A stretch of 64,000 nucleotides of DNA, from IMG/VR virus record IMGVR_UViG_3300033149_003257, positions 1 through 64,000 of that record; one strand, written 5' to 3'. Made by a program: the position numbers and the translations under genes. The first letter of the stretch is position 1; every line of letters begins with the position of its first letter. The stretch is from a virus. This document shows positions 36,343-45,405 of the stretch, in pieces. The notes beneath the pieces were generated by a model. The model was not told the origin of the DNA, ran no database searches, and saw only the letters and a list, made by a program, of their open reading frames with translations.

Positions 36343-36362
36343 AACTTAATCCTTTTAAGTAT

Positions 36363-37382
36363 TTAAAATTTCAATTTATTGGAATATTCTCTATTTGTTT
36401 TAATAATATCTTCTTGGGAATTATCACTAAAATTATAATTATCTTCATCAACATAAAAAAAATCTTCAACATCTACATCTAAATAATCTTCATTATCTTC
36501 ATCCCATTCTTCTATTTGTAATTTCATTTTATAATTTCTAAATACACATTCATTACATGGATTATATTCTTCATCTTCAATATTATTATTAAATAAGCTA
36601 TAATTAATATTTCCACTTGATAAGAAAGAAGAAGAAAATGGAAAAGATTGTTGATTATTATAAAAACTATAAGGGGACATTGAAAAATTGGAAACATAAA
36701 CTCTTTCAGATACATTTTTAAGCCAATCATTAACATTATAATTACATTTATTTTCATTTATTAAATATCTTAATTTTTTAAAATTATCTACTTCTTTAGA
36801 ATCTTCAGATAAAACAAGACCATCAATATATAAAGTTGGATCTACAATAAATCTAGAACCATTCGAAACTATACATGCAGATATACTAACATTTTCAGTA
36901 GGAATATTACCAATTGTTATATGTAAACCATCAAAATATTTTTCATCGTTGATATCTATACCGGAATGAAAAGCACTCATAAAACCATGAGAATGTATAG
37001 TTGCAATCATAATATAATTTTTTGGGCTTGCATTTCTTGTATATTTAATACCGCCTGGAGAAACTTCTTGCAATGGAGAATCGAAAAAATAACTATTATC
37101 TAACAAATTATAATATATAACTATAATTGACTCTCCTTTATACAAATCATATACTTTTTTGAAAAAAGTTATAATTTTATAAAATTCTTCGTTTGAAATT
37201 TTTGGAATATCTAATTTTGCAGAAGATGAAATACTATTTAATATAGAAATATTATCAACTGGTGTTATACTTTCTAATATCCCAACTTTCTTTTTTAAAA
37301 AAATACCTTCTTTAGCAACTATATAAAATATATCATCATCTGGAATCTCTTCTATTCCATTATTAATAAAAATTTTAAACAC
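36363..37382 (-). CDS. JAB/JAMM-domain metalloprotease
   Basis: A 339-residue protein starting with GTG 37382 (AGGAG site ten bases before). The JAMM motif is complete: ATIHSHGFMSAFHSGID (about residues 128-144), that is HxH, seven residues, SxxD, with an upstream Glu (ESIIVIYY region) as the fourth element. JAMM proteases cleave after Gly-Gly in ubiquitin-like systems. The C-terminal third is acidic and carries CNECVF, possibly a zinc knuckle. It sits directly upstream of the E1 gene, so it probably processes the modifier or removes it from targets. Confidence 0.8.
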   Translation of the reverse strand: MFKIFINNGIEEIPDDDIFYIVAKEGIFLKKKVGILESITPVDNISILNSISSSAKLDIPKISNEEFYKIITFFKKVYDLYKGESIIVIYYNLLDNSYFFDSPLQEVSPGGIKYTRNASPKNYIMIATIHSHGFMSAFHSGIDINDEKYFDGLHITIGNIPTENVSISACIVSNGSRFIVDPTLYIDGLVLSEDSKEVDNFKKLRYLINENKCNYNVNDWLKNVSERVYVSNFSMSPYSFYNNQQSFPFSSSFLSSGNINYSLFNNNIEDEEYNPCNECVFRNYKMKLQIEEWDEDNEDYLDVDVEDFFYVDEDNYNFSDNSQEDIIKTNREYSNKLKF

Positions 37383-37387
37383 TATTT

Positions 37388-40042
37388 TTATTCTCCTATA
37401 ATATTAATAATTTCTTTGGGGTCTACCATAATCCCATACTCTCTACGAACATTCGTATCTTTTATTTCTGTATAAGAATTATGAAAAGTTGGAATTACTT
37501 TTTTAAATTGATTTTGATTTACAATTTGTTTTAAACTTTTTCTCGGATTTAATATTCCATATCTAGATATTATACCATTTTTTCTAAAATGTCGTGCATA
37601 AGAATGAGAATACTCATCTTTTATAATATTGACTAAATATTTTTTGTGTAATGGTTCATAACTAGAATTTTCTAACATAGTTATGTTATTATTCATAGTC
37701 TCAAAAATGTCACCACCTTGAAAACCAAAAGTAGAGAATAAAATAGAATCATGATTTATTTTTGACCATGATGGCATATCTTTTGTATATAGTTCAAAAT
37801 TTTCTAACAAATCATCAAACCAAATAGTACAACAGTTTGAACATAAAACTAAAGGTTGATTACAACCAGTATCTGTTAAAAAAGCAACAATAATATTTGC
37901 TTTACTTTTTGGAAAACATTTTATTCCTTTTACCTTTGCTTTTATCTTAGTTCCAACTTTTACACCATTATATTCCGAAGAAACATGTCTAATTGTTCCA
38001 GCATTTATTATTCCAGTTCTAAAACTAATAAAATTTTTCTCATAATTAATATTATCATTACTATTCATTGAAATTACCAAATGATGAAAATCATTTACTG
38101 AAAAATTTGTAATTTGTCTAATTTTTAACATATCTACTGGATTTCTCCAATCTACAAAAATAACTTTATCTCCTAGTGAAAATTGTATATCTAAATCAAA
38201 ACTTCTGATTTTAACATGATCATCAGCTAATATATCTTGTATATTAAAATTTCTATTATAATCTAATTTATCAAGTTGATCAATATAATATCCATCTTTT
38301 CTAACATTTATAATTAAATTCTTACTACTATGCTGTAAATATAATCCATTTCTTACAGTTGAAACCATATTAGCATCATTATTTTCAGTTTCATTAACAA
38401 TATTATGATAATTAAAAAAACTATTTATGTCATAAATTTCTACTTCTTTATTACTGTTTTCAAATATACATCCTAAAACATTATCTTCTGTTTCTGTATC
38501 AAAAGCAACAAATTTTAATAATTTATAAAAATGAATAATTGGACTAAATATTCTTCTACTTTTTTTCATACGTTCATTAAAATAATATTTCTTTCCTATT
38601 TCCAATTTAGTACCATTATTTAATACTATATTATTTAAATCTATATGCTCAGCGACAATAGAATCAGATAAATAATTATAATTATCTGTTATTATTTCTG
38701 CTTTACCATCGTAATTAATTCTAATTTTATTTACCTTATTATAAATACCTTCTATTGGAAAAGTAATTTTAATAATATCTCCGCTTTTTATTGTTACACC
38801 ATTTTTTAAAATAATTTCAGATAAAGAATTTGTATCAAAAATTTGATTCATATATTGCATAAATTTATTAGTTAATTTATACTTTACTACTTTACTATTT
38901 TCTCTATCTTCAAAATTAATATATCTAACTTCTTCAAAATTATTCTCAAAACTATTCTTAAAAATTAGAGAATATATATATTTAACTCTTCCATTATTAA
39001 ATTTAACGGAATCTCCAACAGACAATATACGATCATTTAAATAAAGATTTTTTGAAAAACTTTCTACAAGTGTATAATATTCTTCACCTTCTTCACTTAT
39101 TTCTAATTCATCTACAACATCAATACCTTCACTAAAAAAAGAAACTATATCAAAATAACCTATAATATTTTGTCTGTTTTTCTTGATCTTTTTTTGTATA
39201 AGTGTTTCTACTAATCCCTTCAAATGGACGTTAGCCTTTAACCAATTTACATTAAATATAAACATTGGATCTTTCATAGAATAATAAGACCATGTTAAAA
39301 AATCAGATAACTCTAAAGGTCCTTCTCGTTCGTAATCAATATAATGATATGAATAATCTTTATTAAATATATTTTTCCAGAATGCATTAATATAAGCTTC
39401 AATAGTTTCGTTACAGTTTCCATATGTATATTTATTAGTAATTTCGCCTAAACAAACAGAATAATTTGTATTAATATTTGTTAAATTCGGTTTTAAAAGG
39501 TCATCTTCTAAAGAACCAAATGGAGATAATTTAAAAAATACTTTCATTTCTTTTACTATAGGACCATCAAAAATAAATATATATATAATATAAGGAAATG
39601 ATAAAGATATTTTGTATGGAGATTTATTTTCTTGAAGGAAATTTTGTAAATTAAATATATCTATTTTTCCTTCAATTTTTAATTTTTCAATTATAGCTTC
39701 AAAATTAAAATCTATAAAAATAGTTCTTATTCTTGGTTGTTCTTCAATAACAAATATTTTTTTATGTGTTAAATCTTTAAAAAATCTACAGTTTTTAGGA
39801 AGCAACATATCTAAATCAGCATGTGAATCTTGTATTAATATTTTCTGCATATGCTTAAAAAAATCACTTGTGAGTAATGAAAATTTATTTGAAAAAGGTA
39901 CTACATTAGCTTCAGCTTCATTGATATCTTTTTCTACTAAATTTAATTCAGATATTTTTTCATTACTAAATGCTTTTATATTATATAAACCTGTTTTATT
40001 TCTATCAATAATTATACAATCATTTGTTGACATTGTTGACAT
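37388..40042 (-). CDS. Large protein with PRTRC-B/E2-like domain
   Basis: An 884-residue protein. Around residues 105-240 a pattern fits prokaryotic E2 family D (PRTRC-B): EEQPRIRTIFIDFNF, then SFPYIIYIFIFDG, VFFKLSPFGSLEDDLLKPNL, TNINTNYSVCLGEI (Cys at about 197), and YINAFWKNIF. The rest is beta-rich and without recognisable motif, with several internal KV...GDxVKF-type segments (perhaps repeated SH3-like domains). It lies five bases before the JAMM gene. It may be an E2-type carrier, or a target or scaffold of the tagging cassette. The domain call rests on pattern memory. Confidence 0.5.
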   Translation of the reverse strand: MSTMSTNDCIIIDRNKTGLYNIKAFSNEKISELNLVEKDINEAEANVVPFSNKFSLLTSDFFKHMQKILIQDSHADLDMLLPKNCRFFKDLTHKKIFVIEEQPRIRTIFIDFNFEAIIEKLKIEGKIDIFNLQNFLQENKSPYKISLSFPYIIYIFIFDGPIVKEMKVFFKLSPFGSLEDDLLKPNLTNINTNYSVCLGEITNKYTYGNCNETIEAYINAFWKNIFNKDYSYHYIDYEREGPLELSDFLTWSYYSMKDPMFIFNVNWLKANVHLKGLVETLIQKKIKKNRQNIIGYFDIVSFFSEGIDVVDELEISEEGEEYYTLVESFSKNLYLNDRILSVGDSVKFNNGRVKYIYSLIFKNSFENNFEEVRYINFEDRENSKVVKYKLTNKFMQYMNQIFDTNSLSEIILKNGVTIKSGDIIKITFPIEGIYNKVNKIRINYDGKAEIITDNYNYLSDSIVAEHIDLNNIVLNNGTKLEIGKKYYFNERMKKSRRIFSPIIHFYKLLKFVAFDTETEDNVLGCIFENSNKEVEIYDINSFFNYHNIVNETENNDANMVSTVRNGLYLQHSSKNLIINVRKDGYYIDQLDKLDYNRNFNIQDILADDHVKIRSFDLDIQFSLGDKVIFVDWRNPVDMLKIRQITNFSVNDFHHLVISMNSNDNINYEKNFISFRTGIINAGTIRHVSSEYNGVKVGTKIKAKVKGIKCFPKSKANIIVAFLTDTGCNQPLVLCSNCCTIWFDDLLENFELYTKDMPSWSKINHDSILFSTFGFQGGDIFETMNNNITMLENSSYEPLHKKYLVNIIKDEYSHSYARHFRKNGIISRYGILNPRKSLKQIVNQNQFKKVIPTFHNSYTEIKDTNVRREYGIMVDPKEIINIIGE

Positions 40043-40044
40043 AA

Positions 40045-40416
40045 TTATTCACCTTTCATAAATTTTAACATTTTTGCATATTTTGTTATTATTTTTTTTG
40101 CTGTTTCTTCATGAATCGCAAAAGTCTTTTTTGTTCTTAAACCTTTTCTATTTTTTAGTAAATCTTCAGTTAATGCTGATTGTAAAACTATAATAAATTT
40201 TCCTGGCATTTCTCTTTCTAAATTAAGATAACTTGTTTCATTTTTTGTTTTTCCAGGAACCTGTAAAGATAAAAATATATTTGGCCCTTTTGGTAAATTG
40301 ACATAATCTTGTATTGTAGAAACTTCTTCTTGATAAATACTATCACAAAGTCTTTTTACTTGTTCATCAAGACTACTATCTTCACAGTCGATTAAAACTT
40401 CTTCTAAAAGTGTCAT
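40045..40416 (-). CDS. Unknown small protein
   Basis: A 123-residue protein, acidic front, basic end (GLRTKKTFAIHEETAKKIIT). The stop is two bases from the start of the 884-residue protein, so it is probably co-transcribed with the tagging cassette. No motif recognised. Confidence 0.5.
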   Translation of the reverse strand: MTLLEEVLIDCEDSSLDEQVKRLCDSIYQEEVSTIQDYVNLPKGPNIFLSLQVPGKTKNETSYLNLEREMPGKFIIVLQSALTEDLLKNRKGLRTKKTFAIHEETAKKIITKYAKMLKFMKGE

Positions 40417-40417
40417 T

Positions 40418-40768
40418 TTATTCCCCTAAATATGATTCACAAAATTGTTTCATATTAACAAATATTGATTTAAATAATTTTTCTTTATTAATTTTTTTTG
40501 TTGATGATTGATATAATATAAATGCAAATACCTCTTCAATAAAAGTTAAAATATCATCATCCAATTCTTCTACACTATTTGTATTTTGAATATATGCCTG
40601 GTTATTAATTATATCAATAAAATTAAACCTATCTTTCAAATTATTATTATCTTTAAATAAAATATTATTCATTCTTAATATACAACCAAATATATTATTT
40701 AACCATATAACTCCATTTGTTGTATCAATTTCTAAAGTTGCTAGAGGAATTTTTTTAATTAGTCTCAT
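40418..40768 (-). CDS. Unknown small protein
   Basis: A 116-residue protein: a short basic start, LATLEIDTTNGVIWLNNIFG, then a mainly helical acidic part ending KQFCESYLGE. Tightly packed between 40045-40416 and 40776-41081. Function unknown. Confidence 0.5.
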   Translation of the reverse strand: MRLIKKIPLATLEIDTTNGVIWLNNIFGCILRMNNILFKDNNNLKDRFNFIDIINNQAYIQNTNSVEELDDDILTFIEEVFAFILYQSSTKKINKEKLFKSIFVNMKQFCESYLGE

Positions 40769-40775
40769 AAATTAA

Positions 40776-41081
40776 TCACCTCCGTCTAATACTAAACTTT
40801 TTAGTTGGTGTTTCTAACCATTCTACTTTTTGGAATGGGACAGATCTCCAATCATTTTTTTCTAAATCAAAAACATGAATAATTTTATTATCTTTTAATA
40901 ACTTTAAAATTTTTTCTATATTTACAGATTTTGGTTTTTTGGAATCAGGTATTTTATCAAAATTTAAAGTACATTTCATAATTCTTATACTTCCATCTTG
41001 TTTTTTAAACCTTATATTTACCGAATCCTCTCCTCGAACTTTTCTCCAAAATTCTATTACACTATCTATAAAGTCTTCCAT
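40776..41081 (-). CDS. WYL_2 (DUF2693)-like small SH3-type protein
   Basis: A 101-residue protein. VNIRFKKQDGSIRIMKCTLN and later IIHVFDLEKNDWRSVPFQKV follow the pattern of the WYL_2/DUF2693 family, common in T4-type phages (F.KKDG..R.M.CT, then V.D.....WR). Its role in phages is not established; the SH3-like fold suggests nucleic-acid or ligand binding. It lies between the tagging cassette and the radical SAM gene. Confidence 0.65.
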   Translation of the reverse strand: MEDFIDSVIEFWRKVRGEDSVNIRFKKQDGSIRIMKCTLNFDKIPDSKKPKSVNIEKILKLLKDNKIIHVFDLEKNDWRSVPFQKVEWLETPTKKFSIRRR

Positions 41082-41095
41082 ATTCCTCCATTAAA

Positions 41096-42121
41096 TTATA
41101 TCCTTTTTTCTCGGTGCATAACAATTTCTGATAAACTAGGGTTTTTTTCAACAATATTTGACATTAACATACATGTCCAATTACATTTTCTACAAAGTTC
41201 TTTTTTATTCTTTTTAATAAAAGAATTTAAAAATGGACTTATTTCTTTATCTTTCAAAAATATTTTATCTGCTGGAAATACTCCAATACTTCCTTTTATT
41301 CGCAAACATAATCTAACCGTTCCATCAGCATCTATTGATAAATTATGTAAATTATTTTCAATTTTACAATCCATCTCAGATGGAAGTATATTTATAATTT
41401 TATTTAAAAAGTTAGATCCCATATGTACATCTAAATTCTCTTTTTGTATTAAATCTATTTGCTCTTCTAAAATTTTTGTTCTACTTACTAAGAGACTTTT
41501 ATCAGAAACATTAGAAAAATCATAATATGGAGTTTTTGCTATATCAATAAAAGTTATAGAACTACTTATATTATAGTCAGATAAATATTTTACTAGAGAA
41601 TATAAATACTCAACATTATTATTATCAACTGTAATTTCAGCAACTAGATCTTTTATAATTCCTTTATATTTAGAAAGATTTATTAATCCCTGTGTACTTT
41701 TTTTCATTCTGTCAGAAAATTCTTCATCAGAGAAAATTAGTGGATCAATTGAAGAAGTCAATCCAGAAATATATGGTACACTAATCATTAAATCTTCTAA
41801 TTTATCTTGAACTTCTTCTGAATTATTTGTAATAATTGTATAATGTATACCTTTCTTATTACAATATACAACTATTTCTGCAAGATCTTCTCTTAATAAT
41901 GGTTCACCACCATAAAATATATGAAACATATCTGAATTATGGTTATAAAATTTTTCTAAACAATTTATAACAAACGAAGTAGACATTTCATTTTCATAAT
42001 AATATTTCATATTTGGATATGCTTTTGGTTTATCTTTATAATTTCTAACAATTCCACAATAAGAACATCTAAGATTACACTTTCTTGTTAATAACCAATT
42101 AACAATTCTAATTTCTGACAT
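41096..42121 (-). CDS. Radical SAM / SPASM-type enzyme
   Basis: A 341-residue enzyme with CNLRCSYC (Cys 15, 19, 22), the CxxxCxxC site of the SAM-bound iron-sulfur cluster, then IFYGGEPLLR (GGEP motif), ITNNS, and LSIDADGTVRLCLRIKG near residue 260. At the C-terminus CRKCNWTC carries a SPASM-type auxiliary cluster motif. SPASM enzymes modify peptides or proteins (anSME, RiPP maturases). It is not a QueE-type enzyme, which is about 210-250 residues and lacks these C-terminal Cys. The target is unknown. Placed next to recombination genes. Confidence 0.8.
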   Translation of the reverse strand: MSEIRIVNWLLTRKCNLRCSYCGIVRNYKDKPKAYPNMKYYYENEMSTSFVINCLEKFYNHNSDMFHIFYGGEPLLREDLAEIVVYCNKKGIHYTIITNNSEEVQDKLEDLMISVPYISGLTSSIDPLIFSDEEFSDRMKKSTQGLINLSKYKGIIKDLVAEITVDNNNVEYLYSLVKYLSDYNISSSITFIDIAKTPYYDFSNVSDKSLLVSRTKILEEQIDLIQKENLDVHMGSNFLNKIINILPSEMDCKIENNLHNLSIDADGTVRLCLRIKGSIGVFPADKIFLKDKEISPFLNSFIKKNKKELCRKCNWTCMLMSNIVEKNPSLSEIVMHREKRI

Positions 42122-42140
42122 AAAAACTCCTTAATAAAAC

Positions 42141-44351
42141 TTAACTAAACAAAGATAACATTTCATCGCATTCAATTTGATCAATGTGCATATGACTTAT
42201 TATAAAAATAGATTTATCAAGAACGATTTTCTTTAATAATCTAGAAACATATAAAATGTTTTCCTCATCCAAAGAATCAAATATTTCATCCATTAATAAT
42301 AAATTAAATTTAATATGTTGAAAATTACTTTGTAAATCAGATAACATAAGAATAGTAGCAATATCAACAACTCTTGTTTGCCCACCAGAAAGCATATTTC
42401 TTGTATTAGATTTTGTCTGATTATCAAAAACATTTATAGATATCTTATCTCTAACTTCTCCAGATTTTGTAGTTTGTAAAGTATCAAATGATACAATATA
42501 TCTTCCATTAGAAATTTGATCCAAATAATAAGATACTCTATCATTCATAAAAGGAATACTTTCATCAATTAATAAACTAGGTATACCAGTAGATGAAAAG
42601 GCAATTTTCCAAAATTCTAAAATCTTAAGTTCATATTCTTTTTCTTTCTTACTTCTTTCAAATTTTTTGTTTTCATTATTGATTTCATCTATTTTATTTT
42701 TATAATAATGTAAATTACTTTCATCAAAAGTTTCTAATTGTTTACTTTCCAAAGAAGCTTTATTCATTTCTATTTGTATAGTAATATTATTTATTTGTTT
42801 ATTAATATCTTCTATTTCTCTTTCTATACAATCTTTTTTATTTTTTTCTATTTTTAAATTCTGTATTTCCTTTTCAAGATTTAACTTTTTATTTAGTAAA
42901 TCTTTAATAGAATTATCTTGTTTTTCTTTAGCAGAATTTTCTAGTTGTATTAAAACTTTACTAAGTTTTTCATCTATTTCTTTTATTTTAATAGATAATT
43001 GATTTGATAAATGTTTAATCTCTGTTTCAAAATCATTTTTAATTTGTTTCACAATTTCAGATTTCTCTTTTAATTTATCATTTAAATTATCTAACTTTGA
43101 TTTATATGGATTAATATAAATTTCAATTTCTTTAACTTGATTATCTAAATCTTCTATCTCTTTTTTTAAATGAATTTTATGGTCTTCAGTTATATCTTGT
43201 AAACAAAGAGGACATTTTGATGCTTCATTATTTATAGCATTTACAACTTTTTCTTGATCTCTAATTTTTCCCTGTAAATCTATTTCTTTCTTAGCAATAA
43301 TAGATTGAATTTCTTTTGCTTCTTCAATAATTGTTTCTATTTGATTTTCTTGTAAATTTTTTCCTTTTTCAAAATCTTCTTTTATTTTTATTTCATGTTC
43401 AGAAAAAGAAGTTCTAAGATCTTCTTTTTGCTTAAAAGCTAAAGATTTTAATTCAGACTCTTTTACAGATTTAGCAGACAAAATTTCTTGTTTAATATTA
43501 TCAAAATCAGTATTAATTTTATCTATTTCAAAATTAGTTTTTGATATTTTTGAATCTACTTCTCTAACAGATAAAATATCTGAATTCAATTTATTTAACT
43601 TTTGTAACATTTCATCTTTATTATTATTTAATATGATAATATTTTTTTGAATATCCTTAATATATAATTCTTTTTGTATATAAAACTTTTTCTTAGACTC
43701 TTCTATCTTTTGTATTTGTATTTCTGAATCCTTAAGTAGTTCAATATTAACACTTATCTTCTTATCAATTTCAGAAAGAGTTTGTAAAATATTTTCTATT
43801 CTCTTTGAAACTTCTCTATAATATAATACATATCTATCCAATAATAATATCTTTCTGAAAATTTCTTTTCGACTTGTATCATCCAAATCAGTAAAGAAAT
43901 CTTTAACTTTTTGAGAAAAGAAAAGAGTATTCATAAAAACTTTTCTAGAAACTAAAAGTCTTTCAACTTCTGGAACTACTTCTTTATGTCCTTTTTTATA
44001 TGGTTCTTCATCATTAATTCTAAGTGTAGCTAAATTTCCAATTTTATCATATTTCTGATATCTATCAACTCGATATTCTTGACTACTATTTAATTCATTA
44101 TCAAATATTTCAAACGTTACCCAAGTATGACAATTTTTATCTACAATATTGTTTACAACATCATCTCCTTTTTCATTTTTACTTGTTATACCATATAATG
44201 TAAAAGGAAAACACTCAAAAATAGTTGTTTTACCAGAACCATTTGGTCCAGTTATTAAAACTAATTTATTATCTTCAAAATTTATAACTACTGGATCTAT
44301 ATAACATCTAAAATTTTCCATTCCTATTTGTTTAAATTTTACTTGTCTCAA
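42141..44351 (-). CDS. Rad50/SbcC-like recombination nuclease subunit (T4 gp46 type)
   Basis: A 736-residue SMC-like ATPase. Walker A LITGPNGSGKTTIFECF (about residues 32-48), long coiled coil, a zinc hook SKCPLCLQDI (about 379), second coil, signature MLSGGQTRVVDIA (about 651-663), Walker B LLMDEIFDSLDEEN (about 687-700). With the partner at 44398 it forms the Mre11-Rad50-type nuclease that makes 3' overhangs for recombination-dependent replication. Length is slightly above T4 gp46 (560). Confidence 0.9.
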   Translation of the reverse strand: MRQVKFKQIGMENFRCYIDPVVINFEDNKLVLITGPNGSGKTTIFECFPFTLYGITSKNEKGDDVVNNIVDKNCHTWVTFEIFDNELNSSQEYRVDRYQKYDKIGNLATLRINDEEPYKKGHKEVVPEVERLLVSRKVFMNTLFFSQKVKDFFTDLDDTSRKEIFRKILLLDRYVLYYREVSKRIENILQTLSEIDKKISVNIELLKDSEIQIQKIEESKKKFYIQKELYIKDIQKNIIILNNNKDEMLQKLNKLNSDILSVREVDSKISKTNFEIDKINTDFDNIKQEILSAKSVKESELKSLAFKQKEDLRTSFSEHEIKIKEDFEKGKNLQENQIETIIEEAKEIQSIIAKKEIDLQGKIRDQEKVVNAINNEASKCPLCLQDITEDHKIHLKKEIEDLDNQVKEIEIYINPYKSKLDNLNDKLKEKSEIVKQIKNDFETEIKHLSNQLSIKIKEIDEKLSKVLIQLENSAKEKQDNSIKDLLNKKLNLEKEIQNLKIEKNKKDCIEREIEDINKQINNITIQIEMNKASLESKQLETFDESNLHYYKNKIDEINNENKKFERSKKEKEYELKILEFWKIAFSSTGIPSLLIDESIPFMNDRVSYYLDQISNGRYIVSFDTLQTTKSGEVRDKISINVFDNQTKSNTRNMLSGGQTRVVDIATILMLSDLQSNFQHIKFNLLLMDEIFDSLDEENILYVSRLLKKIVLDKSIFIISHMHIDQIECDEMLSLFS

Positions 44352-44397
44352 ACTACATAGCTCCTATAAGTATATTGAAAGGTATTGATGTATTCAC

Positions 44398-45405
44398 TTA
44401 TAATTCTACCTCACTACAAGAATTTACAATATCAATACCAACTGTTTTATAATCAATTCTCTTAGTTTCACTAATTTCTTTAATTTCTAAATATCTATCA
44501 AATCTTTCTGTTTCAGACATAGACATATCAATTCCTCTATTTGTAATATCAACTTGAGTTTTATTTACAATTCTAAAATCTTTATTTATATCATCAGTAT
44601 CAAAATTTTCTTTTTTAACTAAAACAACATCATGTCCATCATCTACTAATTTTTGAGATTCTTGAATTATATCTTGTTTATTTTCTTTTGTAATTATTAA
44701 TTGAAAATGTTTTTTATAACCAGTTGTTAATACACTTTCAATATTATGTTTATTTGTATCAATCACTAAAAATCTTTTTTCTTCATTCTTTTCATTCCAA
44801 TCTAATTGTATAGGAGATCCAACATATATAATATTACCAATTTCTTGAGGTTTATGATAATGTCCAAGCAAACAAGTTTTATAATTTTGTAATTGTGATA
44901 ATCTAATATCAGAAATAATTGATATACCACTACTAAGTTCAGCTTCATTTAATCCAAAATGAGCAATTAAATATTCGGAAGTACCATTTTTAATATCATC
45001 AACCATTTGATTAGACCATGGAATAAACAATATATTTTCTATTTGTTTTGTTTCATGAAACATAAATACATTTTTTTCATTATCTAAACACTTTAAAGAA
45101 GATATTCCACTTATCCCTCTAGAAGACATATCATGATTTCCATCTATAACATAAAAAGTTATATCTTCATTAGATCTTATATAGTCTAATAATACAGATT
45201 GGGCTAAAGAATGAATAATACTTTTAGTATGAAAAATATCTCCTCCAAAAAATATATTATTGATTTTATTTTTATGAGCATAATCAGATATATTATATAG
45301 AACTGTTTGTAAACTATGTAATCTTTCGGGAAGTTTCGTAGTTGATATAATTTTGTCTTGTGAATATAAAGACAAATGTAAATCTGCAGTATATATAAAT
45401 CTCAT
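44398..45405 (-). CDS. Mre11/SbcD-like nuclease (T4 gp47 type)
   Basis: A 335-residue phosphoesterase with the full set of metal motifs: YTADLHLS (about 5-12), FFGGDIFH (about 52-59), VIDGNHDMSS (about 86-95), AHFG (about 147) and LLGHYHKPQ (about 181-189). It would be the nuclease half of the gp46/gp47 complex. It lies between the Rad50-like gene (46-base gap) and the UvsW-type helicase (adjacent), the classic T4-type trio. Confidence 0.9.
   Translation of the reverse strand: MRFIYTADLHLSLYSQDKIISTTKLPERLHSLQTVLYNISDYAHKNKINNIFFGGDIFHTKSIIHSLAQSVLLDYIRSNEDITFYVIDGNHDMSSRGISGISSLKCLDNEKNVFMFHETKQIENILFIPWSNQMVDDIKNGTSEYLIAHFGLNEAELSSGISIISDIRLSQLQNYKTCLLGHYHKPQEIGNIIYVGSPIQLDWNEKNEEKRFLVIDTNKHNIESVLTTGYKKHFQLIITKENKQDIIQESQKLVDDGHDVVLVKKENFDTDDINKDFRIVNKTQVDITNRGIDMSMSETERFDRYLEIKEISETKRIDYKTVGIDIVNSCSEVEL

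Noticed and set aside
40998-41525. 175-residue plus-strand frame opposite the radical SAM gene
   Set aside because: Shadow of the minus-strand genes at 40776 and 41096, which carry family motifs.
41096-42121. Call as QueE to complete the preQ0 route
   Set aside because: QueE is shorter and lacks the C-terminal Cys cluster; the Cys spacing and CRKCNWTC fit SPASM enzymes.
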